From Microbacterium luticocti DSM 19459 (lineage in GTDB: Bacteria; Actinomycetota; Actinomycetes; Actinomycetales; Microbacteriaceae), in contig NZ_AULS01000017.1 in the NCBI RefSeq assembly GCF_000422405.1, positions 1 through 64,000 on the forward strand: DNA of 64,000 nucleotides, given 5' to 3'. A model generated the notes under the pieces. That model was given only the letters and a program-made list of their open reading frames with translations, did not search any database and was not told the DNA's origin. Below, one piece after another: positions 41,026 to 50,317 of this stretch; position 1 is the first letter of the stretch; the number at the start of each line of letters is the position of its first letter. The position numbers and the translations under genes were made by a program.

Positions 41026-43287
41026 ATGAGAGGTCGCCGCACCGGCGAGCATCGCCGCGCGCTGCACGAGACGGCCGACGCCGATCTCGTCGAGCGATCG
41101 CGCGCGGGCGACGTCGACGCGTTCGGCGAACTGTGGCGGCGACACTACCGTTCGGGCATCGCCGTCGCCCGGTCGGTGACCGACTCGCTCGACCCCGACG
41201 ACCTCGTGCAAGAGGCGTACACCCGCATCTTCCGCTCGATCCAGCGCGGCGGCGGACCGACCGGCTCGTTCCGCGCCTACCTGTTCAGCAGCATCCGCAA
41301 CACGGCTGCCGGCTGGGGCCGCGCCCGCACCGAGGGCGCGATCGACGAGCTCGACAGCGTTCCCGACCCGGCCACCGACGAGCAGGCCGTGAGCGACGCG
41401 CTCGACCGGGGCCTGACCCATCAGGCGTTCCGCAGCCTGCCCACGCGGTGGCAGGAGGTGCTCTGGTACTGCGAGATCGAGCAGATGAAGCCGGCCGAGA
41501 TCGCGCCGTTGCTGGGAATGAAGGCCAACGCGGTCGCCCAGCTCGCGGTGCGGGCGCGCGAGGGGTTGCGGCAGGCGTGGGTCCAGGCGCATCTGCGATC
41601 GGTGGCCGACGGATCGCCGTGCCAGTGGACGATCGAGCGGCTGGGCGCGTATTCCCGAGGTGGGCTCGGCAAGCGCGACCGGGCCAAGGTCGATCGCCAC
41701 CTGCATGACTGCGCGCGCTGTGCGATCGTGGCGGCCGAGGCGAAGGATGTCTCGGACCGGCTCGCGCTCGTGCTGCTGCCGCTCGTGCTCGGCACCGGGG
41801 CGGCCGGCTACGCGACCTGGTTGCAGCTGGGCGCGCCGGTGACGGCGGTGGCCGCGATGCCGTCCGCTGTCGTGGAGGGGGCGGTCCTCGCCGGGATGCC
41901 GGGAGTGGCGGCCGCAGGTGCCGCCGGGGCCGGATCGGGCGGTGCGTTCGCCGGCGCGGCCGGATCGGGCGGTGCATCGTCGGGTACCGCACTGGCCGGG
42001 GCCGGTGCAGCCGGTTCGGGCGCTGCAGGGCCGGGCGGCACGGCCGCCGGCGCCGGGTCGGCCGGCACAGCCTCGGGCGGCGTGTTCGCCGGGGCCGGTG
42101 CGATGGCGGGACTGGCCACCGCGGGCGTGCTGGTGGCCGCCACCGTGGCGGTCGCGGCGGTCGTGATTCCCCGGGCACTCATGGACGCGCCGAGCGCGCC
42201 TACCGCCCAGCAACAGCAGCAGTACGGTGCCGCGCCGGCACCGGCACTGGGTGTCGCCGACGTCGAGGGCGACGGGTCGGCGCCGACCCCGGACCCGATC
42301 TTGCCGGGTACCCCGCCCGCCTCCCCGCCGGTGACGGATCCCGAGCCGCCCGTCGCCCATCCGGCGCCGCCGGCGACGGATGCCACTCCCCCGGCGACCG
42401 CCGAAGTCGCACCGCCGCCCGCTCCCTCGGGCCGGCCGGATCCGGCGCCGGCCCCCGGTGACCCCGGTGCAGACCCTGCGGATCCCGGCGCAACCGGCCC
42501 TGAGGACCCGGGCACGACAGAGCCGACCGACCCGACCGACCCCGGCACCCAGCCCGAAGTGCCGACCGACCCCGGCACGGATCCGACGGAGCCGACCGAC
42601 CCCGGCACAACGGGCCCCAGCGACCCCGGCACGACAGCGCCGCCGGATGCCGGCACCGATCCGACCGACCCGGCCGACCCGGGCACAACGGAACCCACTG
42701 ACCCCGGCACAGGCCCCGACGACCCGGGCACCGACCCCGACCCCGGCACGACGAACCCGGACCCCGGCCACCCGAGCGTGACAGACCCCGACAACCCTGA
42801 GCCGACCGACCCTGAGCCGACCGATCCCGGCGACCCGGGTGCGACAGACCCCACCAACCCTGAACCGACCGACCCCGGTAACCCCACCGACCCCGGGACG
42901 ACCGACCCCGGGACGACCGACCCCGACCCCGGCACGACGGACCCCGGCACCACCGACCCCGCTCCGCCGGTGCAGGTGCCGCTGGCGTTCGGCGAGTCCG
43001 GCGGCGGGCTCGACGGTGCCACATGGGTGGTCTCGGTGACGATCACCGGCACTCCCGGTTCCGACGTCGTCGTCCGGCTCGGCGACCGCGGCCCGAGCAC
43101 GATCTCGCTGAACTCCCAGGGCGTCGGGCACATCGAACTGCACCCCACCCTGGCCGAGATCCTGGACGATGCCGCCATCACGGTGAGCTACCCCGGCATC
43201 GACTCCTCGACGATCACCTCGTCGGTCCTGGCTCTGTCGGGCCTGTCTGCGGACCAGGCGCAGGCAGTGGCCGCCGAGAAGCCCTGA
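41026..43287 (+). CDS. ECF-type sigma factor fused to zinc finger, membrane segments and DPGT-repeat tail
   Basis: A 753-residue multidomain protein. Residues about 18-90 are sigma region 2 (DAFGELWRRHYRSG, DPDDLVQEAYTRIF) and about 125-190 region 4 (FRSLPTRWQEVLWYCEIEQM, GMKANAVAQLAVRAREG). Residues 225-232 are H-x3-C-x2-C (His225, Cys229, Cys232), the anti-sigma zinc-finger signature. Hydrophobic segments follow at about 243-270 and 360-385, separated by a Gly/Ala-rich stretch. Residues about 400-645 are Pro/Thr/Asp-Pro-Gly repeats and the last 100 residues a strand-rich domain (FGESGGGLDGATWVVSVTI). The layout is that of a sigma factor with built-in anti-sigma and envelope sensor. Topology of the tail depends on whether one or two helices cross the membrane. 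Confidence 0.88.
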   Translation: MRGRRTGEHRRALHETADADLVERSRAGDVDAFGELWRRHYRSGIAVARSVTDSLDPDDLVQEAYTRIFRSIQRGGGPTGSFRAYLFSSIRNTAAGWGRARTEGAIDELDSVPDPATDEQAVSDALDRGLTHQAFRSLPTRWQEVLWYCEIEQMKPAEIAPLLGMKANAVAQLAVRAREGLRQAWVQAHLRSVADGSPCQWTIERLGAYSRGGLGKRDRAKVDRHLHDCARCAIVAAEAKDVSDRLALVLLPLVLGTGAAGYATWLQLGAPVTAVAAMPSAVVEGAVLAGMPGVAAAGAAGAGSGGAFAGAAGSGGASSGTALAGAGAAGSGAAGPGGTAAGAGSAGTASGGVFAGAGAMAGLATAGVLVAATVAVAAVVIPRALMDAPSAPTAQQQQQYGAAPAPALGVADVEGDGSAPTPDPILPGTPPASPPVTDPEPPVAHPAPPATDATPPATAEVAPPPAPSGRPDPAPAPGDPGADPADPGATGPEDPGTTEPTDPTDPGTQPEVPTDPGTDPTEPTDPGTTGPSDPGTTAPPDAGTDPTDPADPGTTEPTDPGTGPDDPGTDPDPGTTNPDPGHPSVTDPDNPEPTDPEPTDPGDPGATDPTNPEPTDPGNPTDPGTTDPGTTDPDPGTTDPGTTDPAPPVQVPLAFGESGGGLDGATWVVSVTITGTPGSDVVVRLGDRGPSTISLNSQGVGHIELHPTLAEILDDAAITVSYPGIDSSTITSSVLALSGLSADQAQAVAAEKP

Positions 43288-43340
43288 CGGCCCGTCGCAC
43301 ACCGAGCATCCCGCCGCACGGCCCCGCGTAGACTGGACGC

Positions 43341-43715
43341 ATGGCCTCCCCCGACCACGCCGCACCCGCCCCGGGCACGCGCGCGCCGCTGTCCGCGGTC
43401 GACCTCGTCGCGTTCCTGTGCGAGCTGTTCGCGTTCTTCACGCTCGCGTTCTGGGGCTTCGCCGGGTGGGTCTTCCCCTGGAACATCGTGTTCGGCGTCG
43501 GCCTGCCGGTCGTCGCGATCCTGCTGTGGGCGCTGTTCGTGTCGCCGCGCGCGGTGATCCGCGTGCATCCGTTCATCCGTGCGGTCGTCGAACTGCTCGT
43601 GTACGCGGCCGCGACGATCGCCTGGTGGGACATGGGTCAGGCCTGGATCGGCCTCGCCTTCGCCGTCGTCGCGGTCACCGCCGGAGTGATCGCCGGACGC
43701 CGTCGCCTCACCTGA
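43341..43715 (+). CDS. DUF2568 (YrdB-like) membrane protein
   Basis: A 124-residue protein with four hydrophobic helices and the DUF2568 pattern: AVDLVAFLCELFAFFTLAFW, then WNIVFGVGLPVVAILLWALF with the VSPRA turn, then VRAVVELLVYAAATIAWW-type helix. The function is unknown. It starts about 50 bp after the sigma gene and could be co-transcribed with it. Confidence 0.85.
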   Translation: MASPDHAAPAPGTRAPLSAVDLVAFLCELFAFFTLAFWGFAGWVFPWNIVFGVGLPVVAILLWALFVSPRAVIRVHPFIRAVVELLVYAAATIAWWDMGQAWIGLAFAVVAVTAGVIAGRRRLT

Positions 43716-43753
43716 CCGCCGGCCGAAACCACCATGACCGACCCGAGCGCACC

Positions 43754-45115
43754 ATGACCGACGTCCTCTCCCGGTTGCGCGCCGCGCTCGGCGATCGAGT
43801 CGACGCCTCCGAGACGGCGCGGCAGGCGGCCCGCGCCGACAAGTCGGGCCACGCGGCCGCAGGCACCCCGCTCGCGGTCGTGCACGCGGCATCCGTCGCC
43901 GACGTACAGCAGACGCTGCGCATCGCGAGCGAGACCGGCACCCCCGTGGTGCCCCGCGGCGCCGGAACCGGCCTGGCGGGCGGGGCGAACACCGGCGCCG
44001 GCGAGATCTCGCTGTCGCTGCGCGCGATGGACCGCATCCTCGAGGTGCGAGCCGACGACCTGCTCGCCGTCGTCGAGCCGGGCATCCTCAACGGCGATTT
44101 GAACGACGCACTCGCCGCGCACGGCCTGTGGTGGGCGCCCGACCCGGCCAGCCGCGCCATCTCGACCGTGGGCGGCAACATCGCCACCGGCGCCGGCGGT
44201 CTGCTGTGCGCGAAGTACGGGGTCGTGCGCGATGCGGTGCTGGGACTGGACGTCGTGCTCGCCGACGGTCGGCTGCTGCACCTGGGGCACCGCAGCGTCA
44301 AGGGCGTCACCGGGCTCGACCTGACGAGCCTGTTCATCGGCTCCGAGGGCGTGCTCGGCGTCGTCGTGGGTGCGACCCTCAAGCTGCGCCGGCTCGTGCC
44401 CGGCCAGGTGCACACCCTCACCGCCACGTTCCCCGACGTGCGCACCGCCGCCGCGGCGTCGGCCGCCGTCACGGCCGCAGGCATCCAGCCGTCGATCATG
44501 GAGTTGATGGATGCCACGTGCCTGGCCGCCGTGCACCGGCTGCTAGATCTGCCCGCGGCCGACCCGCACGCCGCGCAGCTGACGATCCAGACCGACGGCG
44601 CGGCATCCGCCGCCGAGGCCGCCGCGATCGCCGACGTGCTGCGCGCGCACGGCGGAACTGTGCAGGTGTCGGCCGACCGGGACGAGGGCGAGCGGCTGCT
44701 GCAGATCCGCCGGTCGATGCACCCGGCGATGGAGACCCTGGGAACCACCCTCATCGAGGACGTGTCGGTGCCGCGCAGCCGGCTGGCCGAGATGTTCGAC
44801 GAGATCGCGCGCGTCGAGCGCGAGCACGGCGTGGTGATCCCGACGGTGGCGCACGCCGGCGACGGCAACCTGCACCCCAACTTCATCTTCGACGGACCCG
44901 AGGTGCCGGCCGCCATCTGGGATGCCGCGGACGACCTGTTCCACGCCGCACTGCGCCTGGGCGGCACCCTCACCGGCGAGCACGGCATCGGCGTGCTCAA
45001 GCGCCGGTGGCTGACCGACGAGCTCGGCGACGATCAGTGGCGGCTGCAGCGGCAGATCAAGGACGTGTTCGACCCGCAGGGCATCCTCAACCCGGGCAAG
45101 GTGTTCGCCCCGTAA
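43754..45115 (+). CDS. FAD-linked 2-hydroxyacid dehydrogenase (GlcD/D-lactate dehydrogenase family)
   Basis: A 453-residue flavoenzyme. An N-terminal FAD-binding type 4 domain has PRGAGTGLAGGANT and GGNIATGAGGLLCAKYG, and the C-terminal FAD-oxidase domain ends with HAGDGNLHPN and GEHGIGVLKRRW. It oxidises glycolate or D-lactate-type 2-hydroxyacids, passing electrons to a membrane or protein acceptor. No GlcE/GlcF genes are adjacent. The start ATG 43754 is overlapped by the stop of a seven-codon ORF beginning at 43734 within a 20-bp direct duplication. Confidence 0.9.
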   Translation: MTDVLSRLRAALGDRVDASETARQAARADKSGHAAAGTPLAVVHAASVADVQQTLRIASETGTPVVPRGAGTGLAGGANTGAGEISLSLRAMDRILEVRADDLLAVVEPGILNGDLNDALAAHGLWWAPDPASRAISTVGGNIATGAGGLLCAKYGVVRDAVLGLDVVLADGRLLHLGHRSVKGVTGLDLTSLFIGSEGVLGVVVGATLKLRRLVPGQVHTLTATFPDVRTAAAASAAVTAAGIQPSIMELMDATCLAAVHRLLDLPAADPHAAQLTIQTDGAASAAEAAAIADVLRAHGGTVQVSADRDEGERLLQIRRSMHPAMETLGTTLIEDVSVPRSRLAEMFDEIARVEREHGVVIPTVAHAGDGNLHPNFIFDGPEVPAAIWDAADDLFHAALRLGGTLTGEHGIGVLKRRWLTDELGDDQWRLQRQIKDVFDPQGILNPGKVFAP

Positions 45116-45222
45116 GCGTGGCCGACACGGCCCAGCCCCGCGTGAGTACGGCCGTCGTGGCGGATGCCTCGGAGCGGGCGCTCGTGATACGCACGCGCGC
45201 GCTCACCCGCGCCTGACCTGGC

Positions 45223-46002
45223 CTACAGCCCCTGCCAGGCGGGCTTGTTCTCCCAGGTGTACCGGTAGTAGTCGGCGAAGCGCAGACGGGAGGCCGCGGC
45301 CTCGTCGACCACGACGCTCACGCGCGGGTGCAGCTGGATCGCCGATCCGGGCAGCGACGCGGTCACCGGCCCCTCGACGGCTCCGGCCACGGCCTCGGCC
45401 TTGCCCTCGCCGAATGCCAGCAGCACCAGGTGCCGCGCGCGCAGGATCGTGCCCAGCCCCTGCGTGATGCAGTGCATCGGCACCTGGTCGATCGAATCGA
45501 AGAACCGCGCGTTGTCGTGCCGGGTCTGCTCGGTGAGGGTCTTCACCCGCGTCGCCGACGCGAACGACGAGCCCGGCTCGTTGAACCCGATGTGCCCGTC
45601 GGTGCCGATGCCGAGGATCTGCAGCTCGACGCCGCCGGCGGCGGCGATCGCCCGCTCGTAGTCCGCGCCCGCGTGCTCGATGGTCGCCAGCGCCCCGTTC
45701 GGCACATGGATGCGCTCGGGGTCCAGCCCCAGCGGTTCGACCACCTCACGGCGGATGACATTGCGGTAGCTCTCGGGATGCCCGGGGTCGATGCCGACGT
45801 ACTCGTCGAGCGCGAACCCGCGCACGCGTGACACGTCCACCCCGGCCAACCGCTCGCGCAGCGCCTGGTACACCGGCAGGGGCGTCGACCCGGTCGCCAG
45901 GCCCAGCACCACCTCGGGGTCGGCGGTGATCAGCGACACGATCTCGTCGGCGACGAGGGCGCCGGCGCTCGCGGCGTCGGGGACGATGACGACTTCAGCC
46001 AT
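45223..46002 (-). CDS. nagB: Glucosamine-6-phosphate deaminase
   Basis: A 259-residue NagB: LGLATGSTPLPVYQAL phosphate loop, FALDEYVGI with the catalytic Asp, GIGTDGHIGFNEPGSSF and the late DEAAASRL helix. It converts glucosamine-6-P to fructose-6-P and ammonia, the last step of GlcNAc catabolism. Its ATG overlaps the end of the ROK kinase by 8 bp. It is the last gene of the leftward amino-sugar operon. Confidence 0.96.
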   Translation of the reverse strand: MAEVVIVPDAASAGALVADEIVSLITADPEVVLGLATGSTPLPVYQALRERLAGVDVSRVRGFALDEYVGIDPGHPESYRNVIRREVVEPLGLDPERIHVPNGALATIEHAGADYERAIAAAGGVELQILGIGTDGHIGFNEPGSSFASATRVKTLTEQTRHDNARFFDSIDQVPMHCITQGLGTILRARHLVLLAFGEGKAEAVAGAVEGPVTASLPGSAIQLHPRVSVVVDEAAASRLRFADYYRYTWENKPAWQGL

Positions 46003-46930
46003 GGATCATGCTCTCCTGGGGGTGTTCGCGGTCACGGGCGGCACCGATCAGCGCCGCCCCGAAGGCTGCGGCGGCGGAGCCGGCGGGCAGCAGTTCCACG
46101 CGCTCGCGCAGGTGCAGCGAGCGCATGAAGGCGGATGCCTCGGCACTGGCGTCGAGTTCGGCCACGACACCGTTCCTGAGCCTATCGCCCAGCGCAGTGA
46201 TCCCGCCGCCGAGCACGACCACGTCGACGTCGACGGTGAGCACGAGGATGCGCACGGCCGCCGCCACGCCGGCCATCAGGTCGCCGCGCAGCCGCCGGGC
46301 GGTGTGATCGCCCGCGTCGGCGGCATCCATCATGTCGCGCACCGGCAACGACGACGGCCGCTCCCAGCGGCGGGCGATCGACGCACCGCCCGCCAGCGCC
46401 TCGATGCAGCCGCGCTGCCCGCACTGACAGGGCGGGCCGTCGGGGTCGACCGAGATGTGCCCGACCTCGCCGGCGGTGCCGCGCGGCCCGCGCCACAGCC
46501 GCCCGTCGCGCACGATGCCGGCGGCCACCCCGGTGCCCAGATTGAGGTAGGCGAGCGTCTCGCCCTGTCGGCGGCGCAGCGCGTGGGCCCCGACGGCGGC
46601 GGCCTTCACGTCGTTCTCGACGGCGACCGCCACCCCCAGCCGCGGTTGCAGCCGCCCGGGCAGGTCGAGTTCGGCCACCCCGAGGTTGACCGCGTGCGTG
46701 ACGTGGGCGGATCCGGGCACGACCTGGCCGGGCATGCCCACCCCGACCGAGCGGATCGGGTCGTCGCCTGGGCGCTCGCGTGCGAGCGCGCCGATGGCCT
46801 CGACGACCGTGGCGGTGACCCCGTCGGGCCCCCATCCGGTCGCCAGCCGCACCCGGCCGGTGATCGTCCCGGATTCGTCCACGGCGACGGCGTCGGTCTT
46901 GGTGCCGCCGACATCCAGCCCCACCCTCAT
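45995..46930 (-). CDS. ROK-family sugar kinase, probable N-acetylglucosamine kinase
   Basis: A 311-residue kinase beginning MRVGLDVGGTKTDAVAVD (phosphate-1 motif). Catalytic Asp lies in VENDVKAAAVG. GEVGHISVDPDG and the zinc-binding CQCGQRGC of ROK proteins are intact, and no DNA-binding domain is present. The operon with nagB and a sugar ABC transporter makes GlcNAc (or glucosamine) the likely substrate, giving the sugar-6-phosphate for NagA and NagB. Confidence 0.9.
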   Translation of the reverse strand: MRVGLDVGGTKTDAVAVDESGTITGRVRLATGWGPDGVTATVVEAIGALARERPGDDPIRSVGVGMPGQVVPGSAHVTHAVNLGVAELDLPGRLQPRLGVAVAVENDVKAAAVGAHALRRRQGETLAYLNLGTGVAAGIVRDGRLWRGPRGTAGEVGHISVDPDGPPCQCGQRGCIEALAGGASIARRWERPSSLPVRDMMDAADAGDHTARRLRGDLMAGVAAAVRILVLTVDVDVVVLGGGITALGDRLRNGVVAELDASAEASAFMRSLHLRERVELLPAGSAAAAFGAALIGAARDREHPQESMIHG

Positions 46931-46973
46931 CGGCCGCCCTCCCGACGGGAGGCGGCTGCTCGCGCGCGGCGCA

Positions 46974-47870
46974 TCAGCCCTTGACCGCTCCCGCGGACAT
47001 CCCGGTGACCAGGTGCCGCTGGATGATGAGGAAGAACACGACCACCGGCAACGAGAACAGCAGGGATGCCGCCATCTGACCCCCGTAGTCGACGGGCTGG
47101 TTCGGGATCGCGAACGACACCAGCCACACCGGCAGCGTGTACATCGTGGTGTCCTTCATGAACGTGTAGGCGAGGATGTACTCGTTCCACGCGGTGATGA
47201 ACCCGAAGATGCTCGTCGAGATCAGGCCGGGGATCACCAGCGGGAACAGCACCTTCCACAGGATCGTCCAGGTGCCGGCCCCGTCCATCATGGCCGCCTC
47301 TTCGACCTCGACCGGGATGGTGACGAAGAATCCGCGCAGCGACCAGATCGAGAACGGCAGCACCGCGGCCACGTAGGCCAGGATCAGACCGATGTACTTG
47401 TTGAGCAGGCCGAGGTCGTTGAAGATCAGGAACTGCGGGATCAGCAGCGCCGCTCCCGGCAGCATCTGCACGGCGAGGATCAGCACCATGATCGTGCGCC
47501 GCCCGCGGAACCGGAACCGGCTGAGCGCCGCAGAGGCGAACAACGCGATGAGCATCGCGAACACGATCGCGCAGCCGACCACGATGATGCTGTTGCGCAG
47601 GTTCAGCAGGAAGTTCGTCTTGGTGACCGCGTTGATGAAGTTCTCGAGCGTGGGATGCATCGGCAGGAACTGCGGCGTCGGTGTCATCACGTCCGAGCGG
47701 GGCTTGAACGCGGTGATCAGCATCCAGTAGACGGGGAACACCCACACCACGCTGAACACGATGGCGATGACGTTCGCGCCGATGTGCGGCCGACGACGCC
47801 GGCGCGCGGGCCGGGCGGGCGCGGCGGTGCGGGTGGTGACCGCCTCGGTCTCGGTGACGGTGGCGCTCAC
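46974..47870 (-). CDS. Sugar ABC transporter permease (MalG-type)
   Basis: A 298-residue permease with six helices after a basic, Arg-rich N-terminus. The EAA loop reads VEEAAMMDGAGTWTILWKVLFPL. It starts at GTG 47870, overlapping the stop of the MalF-type gene (GTGA). With its partner it forms the channel for the oligosaccharide delivered by the binding lipoprotein. Confidence 0.92.
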   Translation of the reverse strand: MSATVTETEAVTTRTAAPARPARRRRRPHIGANVIAIVFSVVWVFPVYWMLITAFKPRSDVMTPTPQFLPMHPTLENFINAVTKTNFLLNLRNSIIVVGCAIVFAMLIALFASAALSRFRFRGRRTIMVLILAVQMLPGAALLIPQFLIFNDLGLLNKYIGLILAYVAAVLPFSIWSLRGFFVTIPVEVEEAAMMDGAGTWTILWKVLFPLVIPGLISTSIFGFITAWNEYILAYTFMKDTTMYTLPVWLVSFAIPNQPVDYGGQMAASLLFSLPVVVFFLIIQRHLVTGMSAGAVKG

Positions 47871-48859
47871 AGGTCTTCTCCCGAGCGAAGCAGGCTTCGG
47901 ATGTAGAAGCCGCTGATGATCATGAGCATCACGGTGGTGACCACCGCGATGGCGGCGCCGGTGCCGATCTTGAACTGGTTGAATGCCGTCAGGTAGGCCC
48001 AGATCCCGAGGGTGGCGGTGCCGTTGTCTGGGCCGCCCTGGGTGGTCAGCCAGATCTGGTTGAACACGTTGAAGTCCCAGATGATCGACAGCACGGTGAT
48101 CAGCAGGAGGGTGGGTTTGAGGCTGTTCAGCACCACCGAGAAGTAGATGCGCCATTCCCCGGCGCCGTCGATGCGTGCCGCCTCGATGAGCGATCCGTCG
48201 ATCTGGGTCTGGGCGGCATAGGTGGTCAGGGCGATGAACGGCACCGCCTGCCACACCACGAGCATCCAGATGTTGAACAGGGCCAGCGGCGTGCTGTTCC
48301 ACCACGACAGGTCGGTGGTGTCGCCGAAGACATGCAGCTGCGCGAGCAGCCAGTTGATGACGCCGTAGCCGGGTTGGAACAGCCAGTTCCACACCTGTGC
48401 CGAGGCGACGTTCGGCATGCCCCAGGCGAAGATCAGCACGATCGTGACGATGTAGCGCATCGCCGTGCCGAGTTTGGTCATCAGCTGCGACACGCCGACC
48501 CCGATGATCAGACTCCCGCCGACCAGGGCCACCGTGAACACCAAGGTCAGGCCGGTCGAGGCCCAGAACTGCGGGTCGGTGAAGATGCGTGTGTACTGCT
48601 CGACCCCCACGCCGTGGTACTCGCCGGTGAACAGCGTCCGCTGATTGAAATCGGTGAACGATGTGTAGACCAGGAACACGATCGGCGCCACGATGAGCGC
48701 GAGGATCACGATCCCGGCGGGCGAGAGCAGCCACAGCGGGGCGAAACGCGACTGCTTGGAGAAATGGCGAGGGGGCTGGGGCCGCCGCCCGCCCGCCCGC
48801 GGGCGGGGGGCGGCGGCCACGCCCTCACCTGCGACGATCGTCGCGGGAGAGGTGCTCAT
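47867..48859 (-). CDS. Sugar ABC transporter permease (MalF-type)
   Basis: A 330-residue permease with six helices and the EAA loop LIEAARIDGAGEWRIYFSVVLNSLKP. The Pro/Arg-rich N-terminal tail (about 40 residues) is cytoplasmic. It starts 24 bp after the binding-protein stop. No ATPase gene follows, so an ATPase encoded elsewhere (MsiK-like, as in other actinobacteria) must energise the complex. Confidence 0.92.
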   Translation of the reverse strand: MSTSPATIVAGEGVAAAPRPRAGGRRPQPPRHFSKQSRFAPLWLLSPAGIVILALIVAPIVFLVYTSFTDFNQRTLFTGEYHGVGVEQYTRIFTDPQFWASTGLTLVFTVALVGGSLIIGVGVSQLMTKLGTAMRYIVTIVLIFAWGMPNVASAQVWNWLFQPGYGVINWLLAQLHVFGDTTDLSWWNSTPLALFNIWMLVVWQAVPFIALTTYAAQTQIDGSLIEAARIDGAGEWRIYFSVVLNSLKPTLLLITVLSIIWDFNVFNQIWLTTQGGPDNGTATLGIWAYLTAFNQFKIGTGAAIAVVTTVMLMIISGFYIRSLLRSGEDL

Positions 48860-48882
48860 GCTGTCTCTTCGTCAGAGGCGGA

Positions 48883-50211
48883 TCACTGGTTCAGCGTGGA
48901 GTTGATCGTGTCGTCCCACGCCTTGGCGGCGTCGGCGGGCGACTTGGTGCCCGACGCGATCGACTGGAAGAACTGCTTGAAGCCGGGGTCCTCCAGCTGA
49001 GCCCAGTTGCCCGAGGCCGGGGTGGCCTTCGAGTTCTGCGCAGCCTGGAAGAACGCGGTCTGCAGCTCGGTCAGGTTCCCGCTGTCGACGGCCGCCTTCG
49101 ACCCTTCGACGCTGTTGGGGATCCAGCCGTCCTTGACGACGTTGGTGTTCTGGATGTCGGGGCTGGCCGCGATCTTGACCCACACGCGGGCCAGATCCTG
49201 GTTCTTGCTCTTGGCGGCGATGCCCCAGTCCGAGCCGGCCAGCATCACCGGCTGGGTGCCCGAGGCGCCCGGCATGGCGAACGTGCCCAGGTCGGCGTCG
49301 GTGATCTTCGGGTTGGCCTTCTCGATCGCCCCGATCTCCCAGTTGTTGCCGATGATCGCGGACGCCTTGCCGTCGGCGAACACCTGGTCCTGGTCGGGCT
49401 TGTCGGTGTTCAGCGTCTGGCTGGCCTTCGACGAGTAGGTGTTCTGGAACTGCTTCCACGCCTCAAGACCCGACTGCGACTGGCTCGACGAGAACCCGCC
49501 GACCCACTTGCCGTCCTTCAGCGCGGCGATGTCCCCGCCGGCGTCCCACACCCACTGCATGGCCGCGTACCAGTACTGGCCGGGCAGGTAGAACGACGAG
49601 AAGTCCGCGGCGGAGTTCTTGGCCTTGACCTTCTCGAGCGCGGCCGTCAGCTCGTCGTACGTGGTGGGCGCGGCGGTGACCCCGGCATCCTTCCACATGG
49701 TCTTGTTGTAGATCACGGTGCGGGTCGCGCCGAACGACGGCACGGCGTACAGCTTGCCGTCGATCGTCGCCGGGTCGGCCAGGCCGGCCAGCCAGGTCTG
49801 CCCCTGCGCGAACGCGTCCTTGTACGCGGTCAGGTCGGCGAGCCCGCCGCTGGCGGCGAACGTCGAGACCTGGGTGTTGCCGATGTCGATGACGTCCGGC
49901 GGGGTGTCGGTGGCCAGCGCCGTGGTGATCTTGGTGGCGATGTCCTTCCACTGCTGCGTCTCGACCTTGACCTTGGCTCCGGTCTCGGCCTCGAACTTCG
50001 TGTTGATGGCCGCGATGGTGTCATCCGACAGGTCTCCGGTCATCGACCAGACGGTGAGCGTGCGGCCCGAGCCGTCGACCTTGCCGATGGTGCCGGGTGC
50101 CGACGAGTCGTCGCCACCCGTGCCACCGGTGCCGCCGCTCGAGCAGGCGCTCAGCGCCAGCGCGGCGGCGATGCCGGCGGCTCCGACCGCGACGATGCGT
50201 GATGTGCGCAT
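48883..50211 (-). CDS. Sugar-binding lipoprotein of ABC transporter
   Basis: A 442-residue extracellular solute-binding protein of family 1. The signal peptide ends in the lipobox LSAC with Cys near residue 23 followed by SSGGTGG, so it is lipid-anchored outside the membrane. The fold starts TLTVWSMTGDLSDDTI and includes the AFAQGQTWLAG and GGFSSSQSQSGLEAW segments. Start ATG 50211 has GGAGAG upstream. Operon partners (ROK kinase, nagB) suggest GlcNAc or chitooligosaccharides as ligand. Confidence 0.93.
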   Translation of the reverse strand: MRTSRIVAVGAAGIAAALALSACSSGGTGGTGGDDSSAPGTIGKVDGSGRTLTVWSMTGDLSDDTIAAINTKFEAETGAKVKVETQQWKDIATKITTALATDTPPDVIDIGNTQVSTFAASGGLADLTAYKDAFAQGQTWLAGLADPATIDGKLYAVPSFGATRTVIYNKTMWKDAGVTAAPTTYDELTAALEKVKAKNSAADFSSFYLPGQYWYAAMQWVWDAGGDIAALKDGKWVGGFSSSQSQSGLEAWKQFQNTYSSKASQTLNTDKPDQDQVFADGKASAIIGNNWEIGAIEKANPKITDADLGTFAMPGASGTQPVMLAGSDWGIAAKSKNQDLARVWVKIAASPDIQNTNVVKDGWIPNSVEGSKAAVDSGNLTELQTAFFQAAQNSKATPASGNWAQLEDPGFKQFFQSIASGTKSPADAAKAWDDTINSTLNQ

Positions 50212-50317
50212 TCTGTCTCTCTCCTTGTTCGGTTTCTCTTGGTGAGGTGGACAGGCCGGGTGGCCTATCCGGGGGGGTATTGCGGGTGTCTGCGACACGG
50301 CGCCGGTGACGCGGTGC

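Noticed and set aside
40165..43365. Open frame of over 1000 codons antisense to nagA and the sigma-factor gene
   Set aside because: Composed of Gly/Val/Arg repeats that mirror the DPGT-encoding DNA; no start signal or recognisable domain.
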